A stretch of DNA of 64,000 nt from Plotosus lineatus (Eukaryota; Chordata; Actinopteri; Siluriformes; Plotosidae): NCBI GenBank assembly GCA_024760905.1, contig CM045750.1, forward strand, positions 12,475,419 through 12,539,418, in the 5' to 3' direction. This document shows, in pieces, positions 9,866 through 21,660 of the stretch. A program made the translations under genes and the position numbers. The notes below the pieces were generated by a model. It had not been told where the DNA came from. It did no database searches and was given only the letters and a program-made list of their open reading frames with translations. Numbering within the stretch: position 1 is the stretch's first letter; every line of letters starts with the position of its first letter.

Positions 9866-10211
9866 GTGTGTTTGCAATTGAAATATGAAATCTGGGGCCA
9901 TCTGCAGACAAAAGTGTTTAATTAAAAAAAAAATTAAAAATTAAAAACAAGAATTTGTTCATGTACTTACAGAATTTCTGTGGTGTTAACTTTTATTCAT
10001 ACTTCATAGGTAGCTTACAATTTGTGAATTGGTGTATTTTCGATAGATGCCGAACATTTTGACAGCTGTTTAACATTATTTACAAACCAGCTACAGATTG
10101 TGGAATTTAAAACACAAAGACGGAAAAATGACTGGCGCAGCGCCAATAATTCCTTGCACCAATATAAAATAATTTGCTCCACTGTCACACCAATTTAGCC
10201 TAATAAGAACA

Positions 10212-10214
<3 letters not shown>
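9866..10214. other. Intronic stretch, AT-rich, no gene seen
   Basis: AT-rich sequence with short A-runs between the LINE relic and the (TA)n array. Nothing recognised. Confidence 0.35.
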
Positions 10215-10295
<81 letters not shown>

Positions 10296-10302
10296 CTTGT
10301 GT

Positions 10303-10371
<69 letters not shown>
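10215..10371. repeat. Two (TA)n arrays split by a short spacer
   Basis: (TA)n at 10215-10289 and 10306-10371, separated by a TTATATACTTGTGTGTT-like spacer. Each array is self-complementary. The Tyr/Ile ORFs here are artefacts. Confidence 0.95.
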
Positions 10372-10377
<6 letters not shown>

Positions 10378-10379
<2 letters not shown>

Positions 10380-10512
10380 TTTTCCTTTCGGCCGTTCCAT
10401 TCAGGGGTCGCCACAGCAAACCATCCGTTTCCATCTCACCCTGTCCTCTGCATCTTCTTCTCTTACTCCAATGACCTTCATGTCCTCCTTCACCACATCC
10501 ATAAATCTATAT
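10378..10512 (-). mobile_element. RTE LINE 3' end fragment, next to (TA)n
   Basis: On the minus strand it gives the end of the RTE coding region and the family 3' end (GACCCCTGAATGGAACGGCC, then GAAAGGAAAAG). The following 10513-10600 contains GGGATCAATAAAGTATCTGA, like a LINE 3' end with a poly-A signal, of uncertain family. Confidence 0.75.
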
Positions 10513-10599
10513 ATTGTCTTTTTCTTAAGTTGATGTGGAACTCCTGCACACAATTTCTTCTGGGATCAATAAAGTATCTGATTCTGATTGAAAGTGTGT

Positions 10600-11129
10600 A
10601 TTTATGGTTGAATTTTCACTGGGAACATCTGCGTTTACACTTTGAGGAACATGTCTGAGGTTTATATTGTGTACATATATTGGCCAGCTAAGAAGTGAGT
10701 GCCAAACACATCAGAGTAGTATCACTGCAGAGAAAGGAACACAACAGTTGATTTGCTTATGTTCAAACCTGTATGTTTGATCCATCCACCTTATAAACCC
10801 AACCATTAAGAACTTTTTTTTTTTTTTTTTTTTTTATATACAACAATGTAACAGAATTATTCTTCATCAAAATCTGTTTAGTCGATAAGGGCCATATATA
10901 TCCACATGGCTAAAACATTTTACTGAAATTGACAAAGCAGTGAGACCTTTAAACAAATTAGTCCAGCAAATCAAAGCATTATCGACGTTCCACTCAATAA
11001 GTGCCATTTCTTATTTTCCATCGGTTCAAAAATAACATGAACATGACTCATTTACCACCTTCTAGCAATGCACTACAAAATGCTAAACAAGCAGTATGTT
11101 TATGTACCGGTTTTCTTTTTAAACTGCTT

Positions 11130-11138
<9 letters not shown>
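10600..11138. other. Intronic stretch with poly-T run, no gene seen
   Basis: Ordinary sequence with a T-run at about 10807-10835. Nothing recognised. Confidence 0.35.

Positions 11139-11186
<48 letters not shown>
11139..11186. repeat. (CA)n microsatellite
   Basis: About 24 CA units preceded by a short (TC)n. A (TC)n run of about 14 units follows at 11550-11578. Confidence 0.95.
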
Positions 11187-11192
<6 letters not shown>

Positions 11193-11546
11193 GCTACTCA
11201 GGGATAGATGTTTAGAACTCTCCTGTCATTACCAGAGCATCATTGTTGCCATGGAAATGGAGCGATGGGACCACAGTACATACTTCCCACCTTATCAACT
11301 GTTGTCAGCTGTTTTTTTTTTGTTTTTGTTTTTTTTTCCAGCTGCATCAGCACAGCCAACTGTGTCTTAATCCACAGAATATTTTTTATAACTCGCCATC
11401 ATTTAAATTTTGTACATAAAGAAGAAAACAACAAAATTTAAACATTTCAACAAATGAAGCTTGAATTGTGCTTCAAAACCCACAGCTGTGCGTTACACCA
11501 GAATGTCAGGAACACCTCACATCTGTCTGCCCTCCGTCCCCTCATA

Positions 11547-11578
<32 letters not shown>

Positions 11579-11583
<5 letters not shown>

Positions 11584-11974
11584 GACTGATCCAATGCAAT
11601 GTCTCTCCATGACATCTCATTAGTTCTCTTCCTGCTTTGCGAAATCAGTCAGGTATGGAGTAGAAACTCGAGATCACATGGTCAGCACAAGCTGGGCTCA
11701 GACAGTGGACCGAGACAGTTCAACATCATGTAGAACAGCACAGAAGCCAACTCAGCATCCAAGAGCTAATCAGCAGTATTTTCTGCCAATCATTATTTTC
11801 ACAAAGCCGTTAGCGTGAACTAAATACCAGCACATCTGTGCCGTGCAGCAGTGTAGTGAAGCTCAGCACCTGTGATTGGTACAGATTGACTATGAGGACT
11901 GTTTATAGTGGTGATGCACTATTTTTGAGGGCCAACAGATTTTTTTAAAATTGAATTGTTGCAGGAATCACACA
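11579..11974. other. Intronic stretch, no gene seen
   Basis: Unremarkable non-repeated sequence. Nothing recognised. Confidence 0.35.
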
Positions 11975-11978
11975 CCGT

Positions 11979-12831
11979 CATATTAGAATATCAAAATTAG
12001 AATATCATCCAAAATAGTATTTATTTCAGTAATATAGTTCAAAAAGTGAAACTCTGTGTGCTATGTAGATTCATTATGCACAGACTTTTAATTTTGATGA
12101 TTATAATTGACAATCGATAAAAAAACCCAAATTCAGGTCTGTCAGAACTTTAGAATATTACTTAAGACCAATAAAAATCATTCTTAACAAAGAAATTTTG
12201 GATTACTTAAATTATGAACATATATAACACTCCATACTTGATTGGAGTTCCCTTTTGCATGAATTACTGAAACAACGCAACATGGCATGGAGGCAATCAG
12301 TCTGTGGCACTGCTGAAATCCTATGGAAGTCGAGGTTACTCTGATGGTGGCCTTCAGCTTTTGTGCACTGCTGGATCTGGTGTCTTGGTTCTTCCTCTTC
12401 ATAATACCACATTGATTCTTTATGGAGTTAATCCGGTGGTAATGTGCTGGATCACTGATCCTCAGGTTGGGGGTTCAAGCCCCACTCTCCATGGGTTGAC
12501 ACTGTCCGTCCCCCCCCCAGTGCAGCTAACTGGGTTATCAAAGGCCAGCCATGTCTTGTCCTGCCTATGATGTGAGGTTCATGTAAAAGAACCATTGCTG
12601 ACTTTCAACAAGAGTAGCTGCAAAGCCGTCAGCGTGTTTCTGCCCTGTGATGGCCGGTGAGCTGCCCAGGAGGGATCCTGTCCTCGCTAAGAAAGTGCGG
12701 ATACATGTAAGGGCCAGTGATGCCAGAAGCATGTCCACACACCAGTAACCAGTAATATACAGAGTTTCACTTTTTGAACTGATTTCCCGAAATAAATAAA
12801 AATTTGATCATATTCATATTTATTGAGATGC
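11979..12831. mobile_element. DNA-transposon relic with inverted ends, carrying a SINE
   Basis: The 20-mer GTTCAAAAAGTGAAACTCTG (12037-12056) recurs as an exact reverse complement at 12760-12779. The similarity extends outward through ATTTATTTC-type sequence to 'attagaatatcat' (left) and 'tgatcatattcatatttattgagatgcac' (right). I recognise the wording as a dispersed vertebrate DNA-transposon family but cannot name it securely. A SINE A1 inserted at about 12430. Confidence 0.65.
12430..12695 (+). mobile_element. SINE A1, partial tail
   Basis: Starts inside the tRNA-like head (GGTGGTAATGTGCTGGATCA), with a degenerate B-box GGTTCAAGCCC, the full body, and the first part of the L2-type tail, which decays after about 12690. 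It sits inside the relic at 11979-12831. Confidence 0.8.
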
Positions 12832-12839
12832 ACTAGTTT

Positions 12840-13615
12840 ATTGTGCACATGACTGTTTTCTCTCTGGCATATGTAACGCGGGATTAGGGGTGGGGAGGTC
12901 GTCATGAGTATGTCCATCCGTAATCACTTCAATTCAAGTCCAGAACTTGGAAATTGCTTAAGATCTTCATCGATCTTTGGCAGTTATTTCTCCCAGGCAG
13001 CATTTTTGTCCCTTTTGATATTTTAGGGTACCTGCAGTTCATGCTTTCTTAAATGTGAAGGCTGTAAGTTATGCCATCTCTTGATGACCCTTGTTTCACA
13101 AAGTGATTTTGCTGTCTTGGATAAACCCGGCTGAGCACAATTTATTTATTATAAAATAATCATCCACTATGACTTCTCGTGTCTTCATGCAGTAATATGC
13201 TCTCTGTTCGCCAGCCTAAATTCTTTTATTATGAATATGAATGAATCAAAGGAATAGAGCTACGAAAAGATGAAATGCCAAATACATAAGGAATTAAAGT
13301 GAAACTATATAACGTGTTTTCGTACATTATTTTTTTTATTAAAAGATACCGCTTGCTCTAGTGTTATTTAAATTAAAACAGCTTTGTATGAGATTTAATA
13401 TAAGATGAATTTTATATAACGTTAGAAGTATCGATATCCCTTTTATAGGTATCGATTGTAGATCGGCATCATTACATCAGTGATTTTACGATATTCCGAT
13501 TGTCAATGGCATCCCCAGTGTGTGGTATACAGTATTGTGTATTGTACAGTGTGTATAGCCCCATTAGATAGATTGCTGTGGGGTAGAGCGATCTGTAATG
13601 GTCCGAAAACTTGGG
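12840..13615. other. Intronic stretch, no gene seen
   Basis: AT-rich sequence. Nothing recognised. Confidence 0.35.
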
Positions 13616-13616
13616 G

Positions 13617-13617
13617 C

Positions 13618-13653
<36 letters not shown>
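13617..13653. repeat. (GT)n microsatellite
   Basis: About 17 GT units followed by a G-rich tract (GGTGGTGGGGGGGTG). Confidence 0.95.
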
Positions 13654-13654
<1 letters not shown>

Positions 13655-13879
13655 TGGTGGGGGGGTGTGGCTGTTTAAAGGTGAGTGCCAGAAAAAAAGG
13701 CTACTGAGACACTAAAACTATGAGAGCATCATTGGATGGTTGTTCGTACAGAAATCATATGGACTATCAGGCCTGTGTTGATTGGCAGTGGTGGATAGTA
13801 TCTCTTGAAAAAAATGACAGTCAGGAAGTGGATTCAAATTCATCCAAGCATTCTGGCTCAGAAATCAATTTACAAAAGT

Positions 13880-13918
13880 TTTTTTTTTTTTTTCTTTTTT
13901 TTTTTCTTTTTTCTTTAA
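13880..13918. repeat. T-rich tract
   Basis: Poly-T broken by single C residues. Confidence 0.85.
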
Positions 13919-14297
13919 TATAACTTCATACACTTTTGCATAGGCCAGGAAATAAAACTTCACTTCTCTTTCCCAAACCATTTTGTATTCTGTTTAATCT
14001 GGTCTCGCTCTGATATAATCAGTTTTGTTTGGCTCCAAACAAACAGACATCCTGGTAGATTGCTTCATCACAAAAACCACAATGTGTTAACATTGAAAAA
14101 GTGAACACAAGTTATCTTCAATTAAAATCTCTGAACTTCTTAACAACATTTTTTTACCAGCGGCATAATGGGACTACGCACTCGCTGTGTGATGCTTTTC
14201 ACTGTAGTTACGAGGACATGATGTTCATCTTTGGACCAACGTGAAAGGGATGTGCAATCTCTTTTGGTTTTGGTTTCATATCAGTGGTCCTTTACTG

Positions 14298-14463
14298 TAG
14301 CCTACATAGCCGAGAGTGTGTTTTTCCGACTTCAAATGGCCTGGCGAGCTGTCCACGGTATACTCTGCCTTTGCCCAGAGTCGGCTGGGATGGGCGCCAG
14401 CCTCTCCGCGACCCTAATTAGAATTAAGCAGTTACGGAAAATGAATGAATGAATGATTGAATT
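14298..14463 (+). mobile_element. SINE A1, 5'-truncated (tail half only)
   Basis: Begins in the body at the degenerate TAGCCTACATAGCCG block and continues through the L2-type tail to (AATG)n. An 11-bp duplication, GTCCTTTACTG, lies at 14287-14297 and 14464-14474, so this was an independent insertion. Confidence 0.8.
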
Positions 14464-14875
14464 GTCCTTTACTGGAATAAAGGTCTTGATGGCCTTTGTA
14501 ACTTCTTATAATCAAGATAACCTGGAACAAAGTTCGATTGGTGTCAGAAATTTCGGATGACCATCTTATAGTGTGACTGCTGTTTCGATGTTATATTGAT
14601 TTCTGCCGAGTTTATTGAGTTGATTCGTATCTTATGTTTCAAAGCTTGTTGATGGCAGGCATAAATCACCAGGTATTGTTTATTTCATAACAGGGTGCTT
14701 AAATCTGTGTAACAATGAATACTTAAAATATATGTAACGGATTCAATAATAATTCAAGCTTAAAACTACCGTTATTAGCATTTTTACACAATTATGTTCA
14801 AGTATCCCAAGCTCGATCACTGCTAATGTGCTCGGTTGTCAGTAAAACTGCTAATTTGCTCATCACATGTATGAG

Positions 14876-15378
14876 AAAAGTGTCCGGTGTGATGTGTGAT
14901 AGGAGAGTATCGGCAAGAATGAAGGGAAAAGTGTACAAGACGGTGATGAGGCCAGCGATGTTGTATGGTTTAGAGACAGTGGCCCTGGGGAAGAGACAGG
15001 AGTCAGAGTTGGAGGTAGCAGAGATGAAAATGTTGAGGTTCTCTCTGGGAGTAACGAGGATGGATAGGATCAGAAATGAGTACATCAGAGGGACAGCACA
15101 TGTTAGATGTTTTGGAAACAAAGTCAGAGAGGCTAGATTGAGATGGTTTGGACATGAACAGAGGAGGGATAGTGAGTATATTGGTCGTAGGATGCTGAGG
15201 TTGGAACGACCAGGCAAAAGGCCCAGAGGAAGACCAAAGAGAAGATTTATGGATGCGGTGAAGGCGGACATGAAGGTCGTTGGAGTAAGAGTAGAAGATG
15301 CAGAGGATAGGGAGAGATGGAGACAGATCATTTGCTGTGGCGACCCCTGAAGGGAACAGCCGAAAGGAAAAGAAGATG
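14876..15378 (+). mobile_element. RTE LINE, 5'-truncated, C-terminal coding part and 3' end
   Basis: An open frame runs from about 14872 to 15350 and encodes the C-terminus of the RTE polyprotein: RKVSGVMCDRR, YKTVMRPAMLYGLETVAL, RFSLGVTRMDRIRNEYIRGT, RPRGRPKRRFMD and a terminal CCGDP. The 3' end then follows (AACAGCCGAAAGGAAAAGAA). The flanking repeat ATGTATGA (14867-14874, 15379-15386) is a possible target duplication. The C-terminal frame is intact over about 160 residues, so the copy is fairly young, but the endonuclease and catalytic RT core are missing. Confidence 0.88.
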
Positions 15379-15387
15379 ATGTATGAT

Positions 15388-15786
15388 TTTTTTAAGTGAG
15401 AGGTTGGTCTGGTTGAGGCTCAGCAACATTAATGTGGCAATAAAATGAAGCAGCTGATGTGCTGAATGTACTGAGTGAGCCGGTTATCGCATCAATGGAC
15501 TTTTTTCCATTTCCAGTGTTCTCGTATGTATTGGCACCCCACAGCCCTGACCTTTTACCTTATTGAAAGTTTTCGAGCTGTAAAGGAGAAGAGTTTGTTG
15601 ACTGGTCCAATTCTCCCATCATCAATTTAAGATGTTGGTGAAAAATTTAGCCAACACTTGATGGGAATCATGAAAACACTGGTAGGGATGTATATATTTA
15701 ACTGCTTGTAGATTAAAAAAAATATTTGTACTGAATAACTAAAGCTTAAAGCATGTAGATTTAAAAGTCTGTTGGGAATTTTCACG
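15388..15786. other. Intronic stretch, no gene seen
   Basis: Unremarkable sequence. Nothing recognised. Confidence 0.35.
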
Positions 15787-16062
15787 TGAGCCCACTGGCT
15801 CATCAGACCCAGAGCTTATCCCCAGTTTCTATAACCAAGTGACTAGGAGTTCAACTCACCCTGGATGGGACACTAGGCTATGGCAGGTTACCTTCCCAGT
15901 ATTTGTATTGGTGACCATTTATACTGCTATGTGGACAGAGGCACACTTGTGGTTAAGACCTTACCCAAGGGTCTACACGGTGGGGGTCTAATGAAGATTC
16001 GAATCCCTGAGCTCTCCATCATGAGCCCAGAACCCTAACCACTACACTGACTGCCGTTTTAT
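15787..16062 (-). mobile_element. SINE B copy 2
   Basis: Minus strand: head near 16062 with an A-box-like GTGTAGTGGTTAGGG, a B-box-like GATTCGAATC, the 'aagtgtgcctctgt' block and a terminal GATGAGCC block near 15800. It matches the copies at 325-645 and 42686-42953. Confidence 0.75.
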
Positions 16063-17012
16063 TATCGTGTTTGTTATCCACATACTTCAACTTCTTTATA
16101 CTTGCTTAGCTTATAGCAAGCAAACCCTATCATGTATTATGGGATAGCGATTGGTAAATCTATCAAGTGATCACTTGACTGGGTCTGTGACAGCTGTATC
16201 AATAATAAAAGCTTACTTGCGGACATGTTTGATAATTATTCTTGTATATTTGGTGAGATTCTGTCTGATTTTGTCATTTTTCACTTCTTTCCTGCTCAGA
16301 ACCGACATTCAACTTGAATTTATGGCGGCGTCTTGGTTTAAACGAGATCTTGCTCGTGTGAAGAGGGCCGTCTCAGTGTGAAGACAAAGGGAGCTGCTTG
16401 TAAAATCTGTCAGATCTTTAAACTAGCGATAGATATTACCGTCTCTCTTTTGCCACCCTAAACTTTCACAACTCCCGCCTCTTCCCAAGCATCCCCATTT
16501 ATGTAATTTTTGATTGGTTGTTGCTAGGAAGGGGTGTACCCCCCCACTTTCTGCTTCTGTGGTACTTTGCTTAGCATAGACCAGTTTTACTGCATCAAAC
16601 ACGCAACAAACGTGATGAGAAATTTCAGGAAAAACCATGACACTAATTATTTATTCATCTTCATACCTTTTGATTTTACTTGGAGTATCAACACCATTTT
16701 AAACTGGTGTGTAATTTGAAGTCTGCACTTCAAACTATATGCCACTTGGCAAGACTGTAATTTTTTGCTGCGTCATCTTAAATCTGTCACATGATTTGGA
16801 TGCGCCAGTGCATCCAGCGAGTCTAGAAGGTTAGATATACTTTGTTATTTTACTTGATATCGCACGATTATCGCTAGTACGTCAATGTCCGATGCTCGAG
16901 TGCAGTATCACCATGCCTGATATGCAGTATGAAACCCCTACCATTGAACCTGCGATCCATTTTTCACTCTATAAACTTCAGGTGCTCCGCGTCAAAAACA
17001 TAATACCTTTTG
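16063..17012. other. Intronic stretch, no gene seen
   Basis: No repeat shared with other parts of the window and no credible coding frame. Confidence 0.35.
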
Positions 17013-17128
17013 TGATGGACTGGTGAATTCTTCAGGCTGTTCCATACCTTTTCCCAAGGTGGCAGAGATGGACTGCAAGCTCTCTATGACCCTAAGAAGG
17101 GATATAAAAGTGGATTGGAGAATGAAAA
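17013..17128 (+). repeat. Degraded L2-type tail fragment
   Basis: GATGGACTGGTGAATTCTTC ... GACCCTAAGAAGGGATA follows the order of the L2-type tail in SINE A1 with many changes. Confidence 0.5.
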
Positions 17129-17175
17129 ATGTGAAGAATTAATGAATTAATGTGCGTAGATTGATATACAGTGTT

Positions 17176-17212
17176 CTGTGTGTGCGTGTGTGTGTGTGTG
17201 TGTGTGTATGTA

Positions 17213-17281
<69 letters not shown>
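17176..17281. repeat. Compound (GT)n-(TA)n microsatellite
   Basis: GT run to about 17206, then TA run to 17281. It directly abuts the left end of the next transposon. Confidence 0.95.
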
Positions 17282-17282
<1 letters not shown>

Positions 17283-17285
<3 letters not shown>

Positions 17286-18488
17286 TAGGCGCTTGACTAT
17301 TTGTGGTTTTGCACTCACGGTTTGCATATTCGCGGACTGCCGAGCAACTCTCATGTGATTCAAATTCAGCCAATGGCTGCTGATTGGTTGTGATTATGTC
17401 GCGCCCCTTTTTCCTCATTCATGCGTAAGTTTTCAATGAGCCTTTTTTATTGTGTTTTAATTACCAGTTAAGTTCTATGATGTCACTCAAACACCTGCTA
17501 AGCACCAGAAAAAGGTAATGACGTTGAATGTCTCTTCTGAAGAAATAAGACTTTCTCTGGAAGAAACGGCAGTTTCCCCTGAAGTGCCCGAAGAGGAAAA
17601 ATCATCTGAACTGTTGCAAAACACTCCACTATTAAAGTCTTTTTCAATGATTATTCAAGTACATTACCTAAGTTAATGTTTAGAATGTTTGTATGTGTGA
17701 TTTTATTTACTGTAGTGTAGCGTGTTTCTCATTTTGTTTTGTTTATCCAATTTATTACATTTCTTGTTCTTTTATGTCCTTTTTGTTATGGTCTGTGTTT
17801 TGGGAGACTTTGATTTTGGCGCTGTGCCTCTAACTGACTGTTTACTCTTCACTTCAGCTGTGGCTGAACTGCACAGTGGCTCACACCTGAATTCACTATT
17901 CTCATTTACTCCCAATAAACAAAAGCAGCCTCACCTTTGTGCCAGAGGATTAACTCGCATCATATCACCACTTCTTTGGTTTGTAATTCTTTCTAACTCT
18001 CTCACTGTAAAACTGTTTTCTACTCGCTCCGTCTGAGGGGCAATCCTGAGCTGCTCGGATTTAATGCAGTTCATACCTGAATTCAGTCATCTCATGCCTA
18101 ATGCAATACCTTCCTCTAGTGGGCATTTTTGAAAACTACAGTGCTGTATGTTTCAAGGAGAATGCATTTAAAGGTGTTTTTATATGTATGCTGTTTAATG
18201 TTTATATTTTATTTTCAATAAATATCACAGTAAAAAAATGAAGTTTTTCTTAATCATTACTACATTTTACTACAATAATACTGCATTAATGAGTAAGACT
18301 GTCCATAGAATGGGTTTAAGAAGCATATTTTAGTGCATGTAATAGATACATAGTATTTTACTTCCAGTTGCTGATTCGCGCATGTAATATGATACATGGG
18401 GTTTTTCTTCTGGGTACAGAACTTGCGAATTATCTTCATTCGCGGGAGGGGCCGGAACCAAACCACCGCGAATATCGAGGGCTGACTG
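17283..18488. mobile_element. Pogo/Tigger-like element, family C copy 1
   Basis: Begins CAGTAGGCGCTTGACTATTT and ends with the complement of CAGTCAGCCCTCGATATTCG. The right flank is TA; the left flank reads CA, probably a decayed TA. Around 17475-17570 the plus strand reads KHQKKVMTLNV, which lines up with QKKVTTLHEK in copy 2 (24938-25803), a transposase N-terminus. It is non-functional. Confidence 0.75.
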
Positions 18489-18490
18489 TA

Positions 18491-18543
18491 GAGTGATCCC
18501 TTGCTTCTTTGTGCTTCAATTCATGCGGCTTCAGAGCATCGCG

Positions 18544-18574
<31 letters not shown>

Positions 18575-18975
18575 ATTCATCGAATTAAAAAAAAAAAAAG
18601 GAAATTAAGGAAGAATAGGGGGGAAAATGCCACAAAAACAAGGCCAATTATGCAAAAAAAAAAAAACCACAAACAAAAAAAACAACCCAAAACCTCCCAT
18701 TTAAAACTACTTACATTTTTATGTCAGGTGTGCATCTGATTGTGTGCACATGCATCTGTATGTGTGTGTATTTATATTTTATTTACATCTTATGCTTTGT
18801 TTTTAAAAGTTTAATTGTTATTTTAAGCATTTATAGTGTTGAATATGTATTTATTGATATTATATACACAAGTACGAGTATGTCAGTCGGGGGGGTCGTC
18901 AGTCTCACTTCGCGGAATTCGGCGGTCGTGGGGAGGTCTCAGTCCCAATTAACCGTGGAAAGTGAGGGATCCCTG
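18491..18975 (+). mobile_element. Pogo-like MITE family D copy 1
   Basis: Left end GAGTGATCCCTTGCTTC, right end AAAGTGAGGGATCCCTG, flanked by TA on both sides (18489-18490, 18976-18977). The interior has a T-run, the AACAAGGCCAATTATGCAAA block and 'tgtatttatattttatttac', shared with five other copies here. It abuts family C copy 1 with a single shared TA. Confidence 0.85.
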
Positions 18976-18976
18976 T

Positions 18977-18981
18977 ATATA

Positions 18982-19015
<34 letters not shown>

Positions 19016-19085
19016 CATATGTAGGTATAATAATAATAATGTGTGTGTGTGTATGTATGTGTATATATATATATATATATATAAT
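18977..19085. repeat. Compound (TG)n, (GTAT)n, (TAA)n, (TA)n microsatellite
   Basis: Several short dinucleotide and tetranucleotide blocks in a row, directly after the MITE end. Confidence 0.85.
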
Positions 19086-19089
19086 ATAA

Positions 19090-20785
19090 AATATGTACGT
19101 CTTCTCACTTGATTGACTTATTTTCCAGCATACGTCTGCACAGAGGGGGTACATTATGGGACTTGAACCTCACTGAATTGCATTAGAGGCCAATTCCTGT
19201 TGTATCTCTGAATAATTTTTAGCTGTTGGTCGAACTTGTGTCAGGCATTTGTGAGAGATTTGTGAGATTCCTGTGAGAAATGTGAGAAACACGCCTACAC
19301 ACACACTGCTTGCTCCTTTTATTACAGAACAAGTGGGCTGTTTCACTAACGACAACAGAGTAACTGTAAGCACTCTGGCTCTTAAACAGGATGGAACATT
19401 TAAAGTGTAGAAGGACTCTCGTTAAACATTCCTGCAGTTTCACAGTAATCATTGTAATAATACAAATGTTCAAGCCCCATGGCTTAAATCCTGAGAGAAT
19501 CATCAGTTGAGGCTGGTCGCTGGTAATGATGGGTACATATTATACACCTAGAGAGAGAGATGGTGATGTCACCACCTGGACAGTGCATTGCAGAATGGTC
19601 CATGAGTGCATCACTCAGGAATTTTTCATCTTCTCTATGAACCAGTAGTGCGACGGCAAGGGTTCATCCCCCCCAAAAAAACACAGGAATTGTATCTAAT
19701 AGCCTGTAGACGAAGATCATGGGATTATAGTTGGAACATGTGTGACCCTGACTTGGCTTGAATGAAACCCTGCAGCCGATCTGGCTGTTTGTGAATAAGA
19801 GCCGTCCTGGTGTAGCACAGTGTGTGAGGAGGCTTTCTGAGATTATTAAACATTCCTCAGAATATTACACAGATGTAAACAAGATCAGTGAGAGAAAATA
19901 TTTTAAATTCTATATGATATTGTATGGTGTATATATACACATTAAAACGTTCGAAATATGGAATTTTTGTCCTTCTGTCTATGTTGCACAATTAAAAAAA
20001 CAAACAAAAAACACCTTAATCCAGTTGACCAACACATAACACCCATATTATGTTTAACTCGTGCTGTCAGAGGCTGATTGTTCCGCAGCTATCATCAGAG
20101 AGCCTCATTTTCATTTTCACTTTTCGTACACGATTCCTGCAGAACCAAAGAGCTTTTCACACATCACTGATGCCGACCCACGCTCAACCCATCCGTTATG
20201 TTAAACACCTCAGCCCTGTGTGGGCTGAACGAATAGCGCTCACTGTTGATTTTCTTGATGGATTGATTTGAAGACATGTTTGGAAATAAGTAGTTCGGGA
20301 AAAAGATATGGGCCTACTACAACTTTTGTATGTTAAATCAGTGATGGAGATGCTTGCACATCCCAGGAGAGTATGTCTGTCCAGGCTGTGCTCAGGCGCA
20401 ACCAGACCATTTCATCATTAATTTTCTGATTAACACGTTGCCCTGCAATATGCTATGGTAATGAAATAATTACATTTTAGAATGACTCCATTGAGTAAGA
20501 TTGGATTTTATAAACACACTCTTTTTACTTGCTGTATTTAACACAGCCAGTTATTTCCCATGATTGCACAAGGAAAGGAAAGATGTGCAACATAAATGTG
20601 GGTATGATCAGTTGCGTGAGGTCAGTTGTGAAGAACAGGAGTTCCTGTCGCGTTTGTAAGGAAGACTAATGTGTTTGTGTCGCGCTGATCCCCGAACAAC
20701 GTTTTGGATTAAATATAAGAGGCTTTTTTATTTATATGAGAAGATAAATTCAACTTCACTTGATCGTTGCTTTTAAGCTACATAG
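19090..20785. other. Intronic stretch, no gene or repeat recognised
   Basis: About 1.7 kb of sequence not repeated elsewhere in the window. It is one of the longer apparently unique stretches. No coding evidence was seen; conservation with other fish could not be tested. Confidence 0.4.
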
Positions 20786-20795
20786 TATTAGCACC

Positions 20796-21108
20796 TTGCT
20801 CGATCGCTGATCCTAAGGTTGGGGGTTCGAGTCCCACTCTCCACAAGGTTGTCACTGTTCCCACAGTGCAGCGAACTGGGTTAGCAAAGGCCGGCCATGT
20901 CTCTCACTGTCTATGGTGAGAGGTTTATGTAAGAAGAACCGTTGCTGACTTTCGACAAGACTAGCTGAAAAGCCGTTAGCGTGTTTCTGCCCCTTGCTAA
21001 GGGTTGTGTCGGGAATGGAATCCGACGTAAAAACCTCTGCCAAATCAAACATGCGATGATTCGCTGTGGTGACCCCTGAGAAAAGGGAACAGCCAAAAGG
21101 AAAAGAAG
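20796..21108 (+). mobile_element. SINE A2, slightly 5'-truncated
   Basis: Begins in the tRNA head (TTGCTCGATCGCTGATCC), has a perfect B-box GGTTCGAGTCC, the shared body, then the RTE-type tail (AAGGGTTGTGTCGGGAATGG ... CTGTGGTGACCCCTGAGAAA ... AACAGCCAAAAGGAAAAGAA). Imperfect target duplication ATAGTATTAGCACCT / ATAGTATTTGCATCT. Confidence 0.88.
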
Positions 21109-21117
21109 ATAGTATTT

Positions 21118-21476
21118 GCATCTCTTTTAAAGATTTGTAAAAAGGGTCAATAAAAGTCCACCTGAAAAAGTGAGAAAAACCAAGCCATTTGCACGTCATG
21201 TGTTTTTAGCTACTTCCCTTTGCTAATAAAACTGAAGTTGGCAGAAGTTTGATTCTGAGGTCAGTTGTCCATGTTTGTGTTAATTCTGACGTTCCACAGA
21301 TGGACGGTCCACAGATGACCTGGTTTAAGTTTGGATAAAAATCTCCTGAAAATTCTGTGGGCTCATGATGTCATGCATACGATTGATTTTGAAAAACATC
21401 CCTGCATCATCATCGAACCTCATCACCTCACAGCTGGGATAATTAACTGTTATTTCAGTACAGTTGGTTCTTTATC
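21118..21476. other. Intronic stretch, no gene seen
   Basis: Nothing recognised. Confidence 0.3.
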
Positions 21477-21594
21477 ATTCATTCATTTTCTGTACTGCTT
21501 AATCCTAATTAGATTCACAGAGAGGCTGGCGCCCATCCCAGCCGACTCCGAGTGAGGGCAGACTACATCCTGGACAGCTCGCCAGGCCATCATA
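21477..21594 (-). mobile_element. L2-type tail only (SINE A1 tail), 5'-truncated
   Basis: Minus strand: GATGGCCTGGCGAGCTGTCC ... AAGCAGTACAGAAAATGAAT, lacking head and body. Confidence 0.75.
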
Positions 21595-21660
21595 ATGAAC
21601 GGAGTGGTAGTAATGTGATTAACTGACAGAAAAGATTTTTTCTATCACAGTTTTCATATA

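Noticed and set aside
10195..10658. Tyr/Ile-rich open frames over (TA)n here and at 17092, 38411, 45098 and 47020
   Set aside because: They are translations of dinucleotide repeats.
18509..18739. Poly-Phe/Lys frames in MITE D copies
   Set aside because: Translation of a T-run and A-rich interior of a non-coding MITE.
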